64,000 nt of DNA from Pedobacter metabolipauper (GTDB lineage: Bacteria > Bacteroidota > Bacteroidia > Sphingobacteriales > Sphingobacteriaceae), in the NCBI RefSeq assembly GCF_004362715.1, contig NZ_SNYC01000004.1, positions 310,001-374,000 on the forward strand. Reading direction: 5' to 3'. Position numbers and translations under genes: made by a program. Under the pieces are notes generated by a model. It searched no databases. It was not told the origin of the DNA and worked only from the letters and a program-made list of their open reading frames with translations. Below are positions 19,177 through 28,967 of the stretch, one piece after another (position 1 is the first letter of the stretch; every line of letters starts with the position of its first letter).

Positions 19177-21666
19177 TTAATTTACCAGGAATACGGCGTT
19201 AGTAAACATCTTTTTACCATTCTCCCAGAAAGATCTAAAAAGTACATCGCTTGCCATATATACCACACTTCCTCTTCCAATATTCTGAACACCGAAAAGC
19301 ATTCCGGAATCTAATTTTTTCATCACGGCCTTTCCTGCAACACCAGCCATGTAACTACTGGAGTTTAGCAGGCCAACATTCCCTTGTGAGCTCAGTGGCT
19401 CATATACCTTACTGTCTGTTTTTAAGGCGTAATAATAGCTGCCTAATCCAGCGGCAAGCGGATGGCTCTGGTCTATTTCTATTTTGAAAATGGCTCCAGG
19501 AATGGAGTTAGAAAGATCATCCAGGTTACGTTCGCCATATTTACGCGAAGCAGCATTTATCTTAATCTCCTCTTTTGGAGCTTCTTTAAGTTTTATATCA
19601 AAAGGTTTTTTACCAACAACAGCAGAAATGGCATCTTCTATCAGAACCACTTTCCCTCCGCGCCTGATCCATTCTTCTAATTTCTCATTTATGTTATCCG
19701 GATAGGACCCATCCGGCATAATCAAAACATTTATCTTATTCAGATCTAAACTGCCTATTCCCTGTATACTAATCAGTGTAACCGGATATTTCAATTCCTG
19801 CTCAAAAAAATGCCAGGCTGTTCCAACACCCTGAGATGAAACTCCTGTACCAGATACAATGGCCACTTTTGGTATATTTAAGATTGGATAAACTGAAGAA
19901 CCTAAGTCTTTACCTTGTTCAACAAACCCGCTTGCTATAGGATAAAATACCTTATTCATACTTTTTTGTATTTCTGCAATTTTTGCAGACAATCCTTTAA
20001 CGATCCGTTCATTTTCAGTTCTGTATACCAATAAGGTTCCGGATGGTAATTCACGACCGCCAATAGTGAGGCCTACCTCAGCTATCCTTACTTTTATTTT
20101 TGCTTTTTGCAATGCGATCAGCGCCTGAAAGTCTTGCATAGCACCCATCGGAATAGCCCAGGCATAAGGTCTGTCTATGGTTTTGATTGCCTCATTTTTC
20201 TCTTCAATTGATGCATAGTTCCCTTTAACGGATTCTTTGATGGCATATGTTTTTAGTCCGTATACATAAGGGAGTGCCCAGGCTGTAATGTCATACGTAT
20301 TTGAGTCACTAACTGAAGTTTGCGGCTCAAACAGTACATTTGCAAGCACTGCCCTTGGCTGCTGAAGATTTACAATTAGATCATTACGTTCTGTTTTAAA
20401 TGTTTCTATCTTCTTTGTTTCGTAATTGTATCCCTTTAGCACTTTATCTGTTCCAAAAGAGAATTCAATATTGTTTTTTGCGAGTAATTCGGACATCATT
20501 TTAATTTTACCCAAATTTTCTGCCTTTACGATATAGGTCTTATAAATTCCGGGAGGAGAAACTATATTTTTCTCAAAGTATCCTTTAAATTTTTCCACCA
20601 GTTCACCTGCGTGTGCAGATACCGTTTCTACTGTTGCCATTCCGGTTGTATAATGGTGATCAATCCGGTCTTTCAGTGTTAAGGTATCTCCGTCAACAGT
20701 AACAACAGATAGTCCTGCACCAATACCGCCTTGTTCATAAGTCATTCCAATTGCACCATTATATAGCGGGTAGGTATCTCCATAGGATGGGTAGAGCAGA
20801 TCAAACCGTTCCTTTGTAAAATATTGCCAGCCATTTTCATCGAAATATTTTGCATTGTTTTTACCTACCGTGATTTGAAAAGCACGCTGCCATGGCGTAA
20901 TATCTACATGGATCGGCTCTGCTGCCGGGGCAAAATAATAGGGTTCGTTATAGCTTTGCTCATGAAAATCCACATGCACTTCTGGCATCCACTGCTGATA
21001 TAATTTTAACCGTTGCTGTGTTTCTATCTGGGTTTGCCATGCCCAATCCCGGTTTAAATCGAAATAATAATGGTTTGGCCTTCCTCCAGGCCATGGCTCT
21101 GAGTGTTCGCGCGCCATTGGATCAGAATTTGGTTCTTTCCCTACTACGCTGTTAAAGTAATTTACATACCTTTCCCGCCCATCCGGATTGAGACATGGAT
21201 CGATGATTACAATTGTATTCTTTAACCAGCTTTCAATTTTTTCTGATTTTCCTTCAACCAATGCAAACAGCGTCCTCATTGCGGTTTCTGTGGAACTGGC
21301 TTCATTTCCATGTACATTATAACTTAACCACAATATTGCTGGTTGATTTTTAGTTTCGCGTACTCCTTTCTGAGCCTTGCTTAATGCAAGATTATCCTTT
21401 CTGATCTCTTCCAGATTTTGGATGTTCTCTTTAGAGGAGATTACGGCTACCATAAGTTCGCGACCTTCATATGTTTTTCCATATGGGATTAAGCGAATAT
21501 TTTGGTCACCTTCCGACAGATATTTAAAATAGCTGATTACCTTTTCATGTGGTGTAAAATGACTCCCCAGTTCATAGCCCAGGTAACTATCGGGTGATTT
21601 TTTTTGTGCTTTAGCCTGATATGCAAACACAATAAATAAAAAGAGAGCCAACGATGGATATTTCAT
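19177..21666 (-). CDS. M14 family zinc carboxypeptidase
   Basis: This 829-residue exported metallopeptidase has a signal peptide ending YQAKAQ. The catalytic domain shows the zinc motif HGNE (His119, Glu122), a third His in HVDFHEQSYNEP (His235), and DPCLNPDGRERYVNY, which contains the substrate-binding Asn/Arg of M14 enzymes. A long C-terminal part with a glutamine-amidotransferase-like segment (IMPDGSYPDN...IRRGGKVVLIEDA) follows, as in other large Bacteroidota M14 proteins. The start is set at 21666 because the upstream in-frame ATG at 21744 lies inside the GH95 gene and precedes no signal peptide. It follows GH95 by 16 nt, so both are one operon. Confidence 0.9.
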   Translation of the reverse strand: MKYPSLALFLFIVFAYQAKAQKKSPDSYLGYELGSHFTPHEKVISYFKYLSEGDQNIRLIPYGKTYEGRELMVAVISSKENIQNLEEIRKDNLALSKAQKGVRETKNQPAILWLSYNVHGNEASSTETAMRTLFALVEGKSEKIESWLKNTIVIIDPCLNPDGRERYVNYFNSVVGKEPNSDPMAREHSEPWPGGRPNHYYFDLNRDWAWQTQIETQQRLKLYQQWMPEVHVDFHEQSYNEPYYFAPAAEPIHVDITPWQRAFQITVGKNNAKYFDENGWQYFTKERFDLLYPSYGDTYPLYNGAIGMTYEQGGIGAGLSVVTVDGDTLTLKDRIDHHYTTGMATVETVSAHAGELVEKFKGYFEKNIVSPPGIYKTYIVKAENLGKIKMMSELLAKNNIEFSFGTDKVLKGYNYETKKIETFKTERNDLIVNLQQPRAVLANVLFEPQTSVSDSNTYDITAWALPYVYGLKTYAIKESVKGNYASIEEKNEAIKTIDRPYAWAIPMGAMQDFQALIALQKAKIKVRIAEVGLTIGGRELPSGTLLVYRTENERIVKGLSAKIAEIQKSMNKVFYPIASGFVEQGKDLGSSVYPILNIPKVAIVSGTGVSSQGVGTAWHFFEQELKYPVTLISIQGIGSLDLNKINVLIMPDGSYPDNINEKLEEWIRRGGKVVLIEDAISAVVGKKPFDIKLKEAPKEEIKINAASRKYGERNLDDLSNSIPGAIFKIEIDQSHPLAAGLGSYYYALKTDSKVYEPLSSQGNVGLLNSSSYMAGVAGKAVMKKLDSGMLFGVQNIGRGSVVYMASDVLFRSFWENGKKMFTNAVFLVN

Positions 21667-21682
21667 AAAAAACAATTTTATA

Positions 21683-23965
21683 TTAAAGGTAAAAATGATA
21701 AATTCCTCCTGCCTGGGTTTTAATGTTATATTTAAAACCACCATTGGAGTCGTAATTAATTAATTCAGCATATTTAAACTTAAGCATGTTGGGCACTTGA
21801 AATACACAATTCCCTCCTGAAGATGACTTTATTGTTAGTTCTATAACTTTTCCTTCTTCCCATTTCATATGTATAATTTCAAAACCACCTCTTGCCTTTA
21901 AGCCATTTACGTAGCCTGTTGACCATTCTGCCGGAATTGCAGGTAAAAGTTCTATTTCTCCTGTTTGGCTTTGTACCAGCATTTCTGAAACTGCAGCCGT
22001 ATATCCAAAATTACCGTCTATTTGAAAAGGTGGGTGTGCACAGAACAAATTTGAATAGATTCCTCCGCCTTCATTATAATCAACGCCTGAGCCCCCAACT
22101 GGTTTAATAAAATTTTTAAGAATGGTATAGGCATGGCTTCCATCGTGCAGGCGCGCCCAAAAGTTCATTTTCCAGGCCATAGACCATCCGGTTGAAGCAT
22201 CACCTCTTGCCAGTAAACTTACCTTCGCCGCTTTCGCCAGTTCTGGAGTTTTCATTAAACTAATTTCCCGGCCGGGGTGTAATCCAAACAAATGAGAAAC
22301 ATGCCGATGCTGATCTTTTGGATCATCGCGGTCCGTTTCCCATTCCTGAAGCTGTCCCCATTTACCAATTTTAGGTTTTAACAGGTGTAACCTCAGGTCT
22401 GCAATGTGTTCGCGGTACTCCTTATCTACATTTAAGGCGTTGGCTGCTTCTATATAATTCGTAAACAGGTCGTAAACGATCTGTTGATCGTAGGTAACCC
22501 CATCTTCTGTTGGCCCGTGTTCAGGAGACCATCCTGCCGGGGATACCAATGTTCCATCTGGTCTTCGTTTTAGGTGGTCGTCCCAAAATTCAGAGATCTC
22601 TTTTAGTATTGGATATCCCAATTTCTTTAGATAGCTTTTATCTTTTGTAAATGCATAGTGTTCCCATATGGCCTGAGCATACCAGGCACTGCCTGGTGTA
22701 TTCCATAAAAAGCTTTCTCCGCCAAAGATGTTATTTTCGGTTTTCACCGTCCATCCCCGAACTCCTGGATATTGTTTCTTTGTGCTGATCTTTTTTACTT
22801 CACGCATACTATTGATATAGTCAAGATATGGGAAATGGCACTCCGAAAGGTTGGTTTGCTCTGCCAGCCAATAGTTCATTTGTATATTGATATTCGAATG
22901 GTAATCTGAGCGCCATGGCGGATCGTTACGATCATTCCACAATCCTTGCAGGTTTGCCGGCAAACCTCCTTTTCTGGATGAGCTGATGAGCAGGTATCTT
23001 CCGTATTGAAAAAGTAAGATCTCTAACTGCGGATCTGCTGCTGTCTTATAATTTATTAACCGTTTATAGGTTGGCCAGTTTGTGATCTCATTGGATGTAT
23101 TTCCGAAATTTAACTGTACACGGCCAAATAAAGATTGATAATCCTGAACATGAGCTGCCAGCAGCTGTTGGAATGTTCTATTGGCAGCCGCGGCAAATAC
23201 TTTTTTAACCGCAGCATGAGGCTCTCTGCCTTTCCAGTTCGTTTCCCGGTTTCCACTGTAATCTGTAGCTGCAGCCAATAAGAGTGTAAATGCATCTGCA
23301 TTTTTTAGATTGAGCTGGAACCCGCCTTCACCATCAGGCTCTGTGATTGCCTTTCCACCTTCTGTTCTGATTTGTACTGAAGCAGAATAAACCATTCCGT
23401 TTTCCAGTTTGCCTTTAAGCTGCAGTGTTGTTCCTTCAGCAGTTGTTTTTGCCTGGTGTGCATCTTTAAGTTTAATAATTACGGAATACATCCCTTTTCT
23501 GCTTGATGTAAAACGCATCGCCATCAATTTATGGGGATTGCTGCAAAAATATTCACGGCCATACTCCACACCATTTACCATATATTTTATATGATGAACC
23601 GCTTTATTGATATCAAGCTCGCGACGATAGTTCAGTACTGGATTTTCTGCAGCATCTTTATTTTCAAAATTCAGATATAAATCTCCAAAGGCCTGATAAG
23701 CTCCGGTATTCTGTTCATCCCCTGTCCACAAACTGATCTCATTAAATTGTATCCGCTCCTCGGAAACACCGCCAAAAACCATTCCCCCGATGCGGCCATT
23801 TCCGATAGGATAAGCCTCTGTCATCCATGATTTAGCCGGTTTATCGTCCCATAACTTTAGGCGCTGCAACACTGAATCGGGTTCTTTTCTCTGAGCGGCA
23901 GCATAGATTGCTGAAAACATCAGGAGGAGTGATATCAGTAAATAAACCTTCTTATTTATCTTCAT
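21683..23965 (-). CDS. Glycoside hydrolase family 95 (alpha-L-fucosidase-like)
   Basis: This 760-residue exported enzyme has a signal peptide ending YAAAQ. The GH95 hallmarks are present: YPIGNGRIGGMVFGGVSEERIQFNE at the N-terminal beta-sandwich, the ENNIFGGESFLWNTPGSAWYAQ region, SPEHGPTEDG, and the C-terminal DGNFGYTAAVSEML block that carries the catalytic Asp of the (alpha/alpha)6 barrel. Known members remove terminal alpha-1,2-L-fucose or alpha-L-galactose by inversion. With an M14 peptidase 16 nt downstream and two SusC/SusD pairs beyond, it suggests use of fucosylated glycans or glycoproteins. Exact specificity is inference. Confidence 0.9.
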   Translation of the reverse strand: MKINKKVYLLISLLLMFSAIYAAAQRKEPDSVLQRLKLWDDKPAKSWMTEAYPIGNGRIGGMVFGGVSEERIQFNEISLWTGDEQNTGAYQAFGDLYLNFENKDAAENPVLNYRRELDINKAVHHIKYMVNGVEYGREYFCSNPHKLMAMRFTSSRKGMYSVIIKLKDAHQAKTTAEGTTLQLKGKLENGMVYSASVQIRTEGGKAITEPDGEGGFQLNLKNADAFTLLLAAATDYSGNRETNWKGREPHAAVKKVFAAAANRTFQQLLAAHVQDYQSLFGRVQLNFGNTSNEITNWPTYKRLINYKTAADPQLEILLFQYGRYLLISSSRKGGLPANLQGLWNDRNDPPWRSDYHSNINIQMNYWLAEQTNLSECHFPYLDYINSMREVKKISTKKQYPGVRGWTVKTENNIFGGESFLWNTPGSAWYAQAIWEHYAFTKDKSYLKKLGYPILKEISEFWDDHLKRRPDGTLVSPAGWSPEHGPTEDGVTYDQQIVYDLFTNYIEAANALNVDKEYREHIADLRLHLLKPKIGKWGQLQEWETDRDDPKDQHRHVSHLFGLHPGREISLMKTPELAKAAKVSLLARGDASTGWSMAWKMNFWARLHDGSHAYTILKNFIKPVGGSGVDYNEGGGIYSNLFCAHPPFQIDGNFGYTAAVSEMLVQSQTGEIELLPAIPAEWSTGYVNGLKARGGFEIIHMKWEEGKVIELTIKSSSGGNCVFQVPNMLKFKYAELINYDSNGGFKYNIKTQAGGIYHFYL

Positions 23966-24055
23966 GAATGCTGGAGTAGTTGTCTTTAGTAATCGAAAGA
24001 TAGGCTTTTTCTCATATAAATATCTATTTTTACCCTTCTATAAGATTTATGTTAC

Positions 24056-25357
24056 ATGACGGATATTAAGGTATTATATGAACATTATTTAGAAAACCGG
24101 ATCATTTGTACAGACACCCGGACCATTACAGACGGGTGTTTATTTTTTGCACTTAAAGGGGAAAATTTTGATGCCAATACCTTTGCTGAAAATGCTTTGG
24201 TAAATGGTGCCGCTTATGTAATTATTGATAATCAGGATTATAAAATCAATAACCGCTGTCTGCTCGTTCCTGATGTGCTAACAGCTCTTCAGGATCTGGC
24301 CAAGTTTCACCGCATGCAGTTAACGATTCCGGTAATTGGCCTGACAGGAAGCAACGGTAAAACCACAACAAAAGAGCTTATTAAAGCGGTACTTTCTGAA
24401 AAATATCGAACTTTTGCTACAAAGGGTAATTTAAACAATCATATTGGCGTTCCGCTTTCTCTATTGTCCTTAACTGATGATATAGAAATTGCCGTGATCG
24501 AGATGGGCGCGAATCATCAAAAAGAGATCGAGCTTCTATGTTCTATTGCAAGACCTACCCACGGTTTAATTACGAATGTAGGGTTGGCCCATTTGGATGG
24601 ATTTGGCGGATTTGAGGGGGTTAAGAAAGGCAAGGCTGAACTTTTTGATTATTTAAAGCAGCACGAGGGTTATACTTTTATAAATAGCGATAACCCACAT
24701 CTTATAGAGATGAGTACCACTGCCGGCTTAGATAAAGTGATCTATTATGGGACATCAGGACATGCGGCCGTTTCAGGAAAATTACTAGATACAGACCCCT
24801 TAATCAGCTTTTCATGGACAGACCAGAAAGAAACATACCAGGCTTCTGCAAATTTAACGGGAAGTTATAATTTTGAAAATATCCTTGCCGCAATTTGTAT
24901 CGGTGTATTTTTTGGAGTACCTGCTGAACAAGTCAATTCAGGCCTGTCGGGATACCATCCAAACAACAACCGTTCACAAATTACGAATACAGGAAGTAAT
25001 ACTGTAATCTGCGATTTTTACAATGCAAATCCAAGCAGTATGTCTGCCGCATTGTTAAATATTGATGGTTTGAATGCTGCCAGCAAGGTTGTTATTATTG
25101 GTGATATGTTTGAGCTTGGCCCAGAATCTGCAGTGCAGCACAGGAACATTGCCGATCAGGCTTCAAAGCTTGAAGACTGCAGCCTGATCTTTATTGGATC
25201 AAATTTCTATGCGCTTAAGGAACAGTACCGTGGTCATTTTTTTAGTACCCCTAGAGAAGCCGCTGATTTTTTAAGGTTAAACCCTGTAAAGAACAGTTTA
25301 ATTTTGCTTAAAGGATCAAGGGGTATGGCATTGGAGCAACTGTTACCGTTGATTTAA
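24056..25357 (+). CDS. murF: UDP-N-acetylmuramoyl-tripeptide--D-Ala-D-Ala ligase
   Basis: This enzyme adds D-Ala-D-Ala to the UDP-MurNAc tripeptide, the last cytoplasmic step of peptidoglycan precursor synthesis. At 433 residues it shows the Mur ligase order: an N-terminal substrate domain with CTDTRTITDGCLFFAL, the ATPase P-loop GLTGSNGKTTT (Lys102), the EMGANHQKEI and NVGLAHLDGFG motifs of the central domain, and the C-terminal domain with CDFYNANPSSMSAAL. It is divergent from the GH95 gene and its 3' end overlaps the convergent gldH gene by 15 nt. It is monocistronic here, outside any mur cluster. Confidence 0.95.
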   Translation: MTDIKVLYEHYLENRIICTDTRTITDGCLFFALKGENFDANTFAENALVNGAAYVIIDNQDYKINNRCLLVPDVLTALQDLAKFHRMQLTIPVIGLTGSNGKTTTKELIKAVLSEKYRTFATKGNLNNHIGVPLSLLSLTDDIEIAVIEMGANHQKEIELLCSIARPTHGLITNVGLAHLDGFGGFEGVKKGKAELFDYLKQHEGYTFINSDNPHLIEMSTTAGLDKVIYYGTSGHAAVSGKLLDTDPLISFSWTDQKETYQASANLTGSYNFENILAAICIGVFFGVPAEQVNSGLSGYHPNNNRSQITNTGSNTVICDFYNANPSSMSAALLNIDGLNAASKVVIIGDMFELGPESAVQHRNIADQASKLEDCSLIFIGSNFYALKEQYRGHFFSTPREAADFLRLNPVKNSLILLKGSRGMALEQLLPLI

Positions 25358-25816
25358 TATTTTTATCCCAGCATCACTAATTTCACTTAACGGATTATCG
25401 CGCATATTCTGTTCAATCTCTATCTGGTATTTGCCTGCTGCCGGGAATTTATAATTGGTTAGCAGCGGAAGTACGTAAGTATATAGATTTCCGGAACCTG
25501 AACCAAGCCACTGTCCATCTGACAGGGCCAATTTATATTCATATCGCTTAGTGATCTTTTTTTGTCCGGCTCCGCTAATGTGCAATAAGACAAATACATT
25601 TGAATACCGATAATCTGCAGTGTGCCGCAACTTAAAATATAGGCCTGTAATTTGATTTGGATCTTTAATGTCAACAACAGCCTTAACTCTATTGGCATAA
25701 CTCCAGTTTCGAGCAGGCATGGAAATGTTATTGTCTACAATCGCATTGGTATCACATCCGCTCAACAGGGCAATAAAAAAAGCAAAGAACACTAAAAACA
25801 CTTTACAATTATTCAT
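25343..25816 (-). CDS. gldH: Gliding motility lipoprotein GldH
   Basis: This 157-residue lipoprotein has a signal ending LLSGC (Cys21). The mature part contains the GldH pattern: W-x-Y near residue 38, DIKDPNQITGLYFKLRHTADYRYSN, and a late LTNYKFPAAGKYQIEIEQNMR strand pair. GldH is one of the Gld lipoproteins required for gliding in Flavobacterium; many non-gliding Bacteroidota keep it. It is the last gene of the holB operon: its start overlaps the PSP1 gene by 8 nt and its end overlaps murF by 15 nt. Gliding ability of this organism cannot be concluded from this gene alone. Confidence 0.88.
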   Translation of the reverse strand: MNNCKVFLVFFAFFIALLSGCDTNAIVDNNISMPARNWSYANRVKAVVDIKDPNQITGLYFKLRHTADYRYSNVFVLLHISGAGQKKITKRYEYKLALSDGQWLGSGSGNLYTYVLPLLTNYKFPAAGKYQIEIEQNMRDNPLSEISDAGIKILNQR

Positions 25817-27233
25817 CTTTAGGCTTATCCTTTGGTTTTTTTCTTCGGTTATTATTCCTGTTTCTATTATTTCTACTTGGTGCAGGCTGCTGACCTATTA
25901 CAGGTTCCTGACCGGGTTCTCCAGCTGGTTTGACCTGCTGAGGCTTAGGATTTTCTTTTTTAGGTACATCAGGTCTGTTCCGTACATGCTGCGGTGGTTT
26001 AACGGCCTGTCCTGGCTTGGCCGGGGGCTGGAGATTTCTGTCCCCATTATTTCTGCTATCGCTATTCCTGTTGTCGTTATTTCGTTTTGGATTGTTCCTG
26101 TTTGCGTTATTTCTATTGCCTTTATTTCTAGGCTTATCATCCAACCGCGTTAAGCTATCCTGACCGACTACGTTTTCATAATCCGGTGTTTTTTCAATAA
26201 ATGCAGCTGGTGCTAATTCTATTGCTTCTTCTTTTAGGTTAACTGGTTTCTGACCACGTTTGTTCATGGCCATAATCTCTTTTACACGATCAACCTTAAG
26301 CGGGATCCAATCTTCTGTATTGGGATAGGCAAACCACATGATCTTCTTAAAAATATCTGTCTTTTGATGCCTTGCAACTCCAATTTCTGTCTGCAGGCTT
26401 TCAATACGATCAGGAATATCTTTCAATGCATCGAGGTAGGTATCCAGTTCATAATTTAAGCAGCATTTTAACTTTCCGCATTGTCCGGCAAGCTTAAGCG
26501 TGTTTAAGGAAAGGTTTTGATATCTTGCCGCTGCAGTAGACACGGTTTTAAAATTTGTTAGCCAGGTGGAGCAGCAAAGTTCCCTTCCGCATGATCCAAT
26601 TCCGCCTAATCTTCCTGCTTCCTGTCTCATTCCGATCTGACGCATTTCTATGCGAATCCTAAAGGTTTCCGCCATTTTTTTGATCAGTTCTCTAAAATCC
26701 ACCCTGCCCTCTGCGGTATAAAAGAAGGTTGCCTTGGTCTTATCCCCCTGATAATCTACATCACTGATTTTCATCGACAAGCGAAGATCTAAAGCCAATG
26801 TACGGGCTTTGTGCATGGTTTCCCATTCCAGGCCTTTAGCAATTTTCCACTTCTCTACATCTCCCTCTGTTGCTTTTCTATATACCTTTCTGGTTACCTG
26901 ATCTAAGTTGGTTTTACGGCGTTTCATTTGCATCCTTACCAATTCTCCGGTTAGGGAAACGTGCCCGATATCATAGCCTCCGGTTGGACCTTCTACAGCT
27001 ACCAGTTCTCCAATTTCAAGATATATATTCTCTGTATTTAAGAAAAACTCTTTTCTTGCCCCTTTAAATTTAACTTCTATTACTTGAAAAGGTATATAAT
27101 TTGATGGCATATCCAAATTAGACAGCCAGTCATAAACTTCCATTTTTCCGCAGCCACCAGTAAGGCATGAGCCATTACTTTTACAGCCCGAGGGGGCACA
27201 ACCGCCACCTGTAGAACAACTTCCACATCCCAT
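25809..27233 (-). CDS. PSP1-domain (RicT/YaaT-like) protein
   Basis: This 474-residue protein has the PSP1 C-terminal domain (about residues 95-290) with its Cys motifs GGIGSCGRELCCSTWL and AGQCGKLKCCLNYE, which bind iron-sulfur clusters in the RicT/YaaT family. Two parts are added. One is a Cys/Gly-rich N-terminus of about 30 residues with seven Cys; the other is a long low-complexity tail (about 365-474) dominated by Asn, Arg, Pro and Lys. In Firmicutes the family acts with RicA/RicF in RNA processing. Like there, the gene follows holB, here by 1 nt, and it overlaps gldH by 8 nt. The role in Bacteroidota is not established. Confidence 0.88.
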   Translation of the reverse strand: MGCGSCSTGGGCAPSGCKSNGSCLTGGCGKMEVYDWLSNLDMPSNYIPFQVIEVKFKGARKEFFLNTENIYLEIGELVAVEGPTGGYDIGHVSLTGELVRMQMKRRKTNLDQVTRKVYRKATEGDVEKWKIAKGLEWETMHKARTLALDLRLSMKISDVDYQGDKTKATFFYTAEGRVDFRELIKKMAETFRIRIEMRQIGMRQEAGRLGGIGSCGRELCCSTWLTNFKTVSTAAARYQNLSLNTLKLAGQCGKLKCCLNYELDTYLDALKDIPDRIESLQTEIGVARHQKTDIFKKIMWFAYPNTEDWIPLKVDRVKEIMAMNKRGQKPVNLKEEAIELAPAAFIEKTPDYENVVGQDSLTRLDDKPRNKGNRNNANRNNPKRNNDNRNSDSRNNGDRNLQPPAKPGQAVKPPQHVRNRPDVPKKENPKPQQVKPAGEPGQEPVIGQQPAPSRNNRNRNNNRRKKPKDKPKDE

Positions 27234-27234
27234 A

Positions 27235-28383
27235 TTAATTGTATATATATTGAGTCCCTTTCGGGAACGTTTTAAACTTAATTATTTTCACTAATTGTAA
27301 AGATACATCTAAAAACAGAATTTTCGGGTTTGCATTTCTTTCAATGTGATAATGTGCCTTTTCCAATTCTGTGATTATAGCATCTGCCATATTCAGGTCC
27401 AGCACATGGGCTGACAACTTTTGGGCCGTTTGAAGTGCTGCTGCAGGTAATTTTACCAGGTCATCAGCTCCACTTAGCAGCAGGCTGCATTCCCGCAAAA
27501 AGCTGATACCATACTTTAAAAAATTCTTTTGATTCTCTCTTCCCCATCCTGCAGCCTGCTCAACAAAAGCAGTAAGATCCAGAACCCGGTTTCCATAACC
27601 CATGCGTAACCATTCTGCAAACTTATCTGCGTTTTCATTGTGGGTATGTGCAACCAGTTCTTTTGCTTCTATTAAATTTCCGTCGGCTAAAAAACTGTAT
27701 TCTGTTGCCTGATTTTCTGACAGGCCATGTTTACTCATTAAATAATCTTCAATCGTAGTATGAGGAAGTTTAGGAATTTTAACAATTTGCGTACGGGATA
27801 ACAGAGTAGACAGGATTTGCTCCTGGTTATTGGCCACCAATATAAAAAGCGTATTTAATGGCGGCTCTTCAATGATCTTCAAAAGAGAGTTGCCTTCTTT
27901 ATCCAGGTACTCCGGAAGCCACATAATCAACACTTTTGTTTCTCCTTCAAAAGCTTTATAGCTTAATTTTTTGATGATGTCATGACACTCAGCAATATTA
28001 ATATTTGCCTGTTTATTTTCTGCACTTAGCTTTGACCGCCAGATATTCATATCAAAATAGGGGTCATCGAGCAGCATGCTCCTCCATTCATCAAGCACAT
28101 CAACTGCGATCTTTACATCTTTAGCTGCAAAAAAAGGATACGAGAAATGCAGATCGGGATGAATATACCGCTCATATTTTCTACAGGATGAACATATCCC
28201 ACAGCTATCTTCATCGCTCTTATCCAGACAATTGATATACTGGGCATATGCAATAGCCAAAGGCAGTGCCCCGCTTCCTTCTGATGAAAGAAATAGCTGT
28301 GCATGACTAACCCGGTTCTCTGCTACTGTTTGCAGCAACTGCTGTTTAATACTTTCCTGCCCTATGATCTCTTTGAATTGCAT
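27235..28383 (-). CDS. holB: DNA polymerase III subunit delta prime
   Basis: This is a clamp-loader subunit of 382 residues. It opens with MQFKEIIGQESIKQQL and has the zinc-binding knuckle CGICSSC preceded by CLDKSDEDSC. The P-loop is degenerate (SSEGSGALPLA, no Lys), as expected for the non-hydrolysing delta prime subunit. The VLIMWLPEYLDKEGNSLLKIIEEPP segment and the sensor region SRTQIVK are also typical. ATG 28383 is preferred over the in-frame TTG three codons upstream. It heads an operon with the PSP1 protein and gldH and is divergent from ruvX. Confidence 0.88.
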   Translation of the reverse strand: MQFKEIIGQESIKQQLLQTVAENRVSHAQLFLSSEGSGALPLAIAYAQYINCLDKSDEDSCGICSSCRKYERYIHPDLHFSYPFFAAKDVKIAVDVLDEWRSMLLDDPYFDMNIWRSKLSAENKQANINIAECHDIIKKLSYKAFEGETKVLIMWLPEYLDKEGNSLLKIIEEPPLNTLFILVANNQEQILSTLLSRTQIVKIPKLPHTTIEDYLMSKHGLSENQATEYSFLADGNLIEAKELVAHTHNENADKFAEWLRMGYGNRVLDLTAFVEQAAGWGRENQKNFLKYGISFLRECSLLLSGADDLVKLPAAALQTAQKLSAHVLDLNMADAIITELEKAHYHIERNANPKILFLDVSLQLVKIIKFKTFPKGTQYIYN

Positions 28384-28477
28384 TTGGTGCAAAATAATAA
28401 TTTATTACTAATAATAGCCTATACTTAGTTGTTGCTCATTTATAAGCGCCCATATCTTAGGGTATTAAAGACTTCTT

Positions 28478-28505
28478 TTGTGAACCAATCGATTTCTTAC
28501 CTTTG
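28478..28505 (+). promoter_or_regulatory. Promoter of the ruvX operon
   Basis: TTG at 28478-28480 and TACCTTTG at 28498-28505, with a 17-nt spacer, match the Bacteroidota consensus. The predicted transcription start lies about 35 nt before the ruvX ATG. Confidence 0.6.
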
Positions 28506-28545
28506 ATACTTTCTAATTTAACCGGAGATTTACGGTCAACTTATT

Positions 28546-28959
28546 ATGTCCAGAATTTTAGCTTTTGATTACGGAACCAAACGTATCGGAATAGCCGTTA
28601 CAGATCCTATGCAAATTATTGCCACCGGACTGGATACCATACATCCTAAAGATATTATGGAATACCTTAAAAAGTACCTTGCTGTTGAAGCTGTTGAAGC
28701 TTTTGTGCTTGGAGACCCAAAACAAATGGACGGTTCCCCTTCAGAATCTGCACAGCATGTTAAGGGTTTTGCCAGGACTTTAAAGAAAGCCTTTCCAGAT
28801 ATTCCACAGCATTGGATTGATGAGCGCTTTACTTCAAGGCTTGCGCATGCTGCCATTATGCAGAGCGGCCTGAAAAAACAAGACCGGCAGAATAAAGAAA
28901 GGGTTGACACCATTTCTGCAACAATCATTCTGCAATATTTTATGGAACAACCCCGTTAA
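28546..28959 (+). CDS. ruvX: Holliday junction resolvase-like protein RuvX/YqgF
   Basis: This 137-residue protein has the RNase H-like fold of the YqgF family: the first acidic motif ILAFDYGTKRIGIAV (Asp7 in FDYGTKR), the second around FVLGDPKQMDGSPSE, and the C-terminal DERFTSRLAHAAI motif with DTISATIILQ. YqgF is an essential pre-16S rRNA nuclease in E. coli and a resolvase in other reports, so the exact activity is open. It is followed 8 nt later by an O-methyltransferase gene and probably shares its transcript. Confidence 0.92.
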   Translation: MSRILAFDYGTKRIGIAVTDPMQIIATGLDTIHPKDIMEYLKKYLAVEAVEAFVLGDPKQMDGSPSESAQHVKGFARTLKKAFPDIPQHWIDERFTSRLAHAAIMQSGLKKQDRQNKERVDTISATIILQYFMEQPR

Positions 28960-28967
28960 AGAAAAAC

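Noticed and set aside
25898..26140. Repeated Ile/Thr-rich frame opposite to or overlapping the PSP1 tail
   Set aside because: Alternative frame of the low-complexity Asn/Arg region; no independent evidence.
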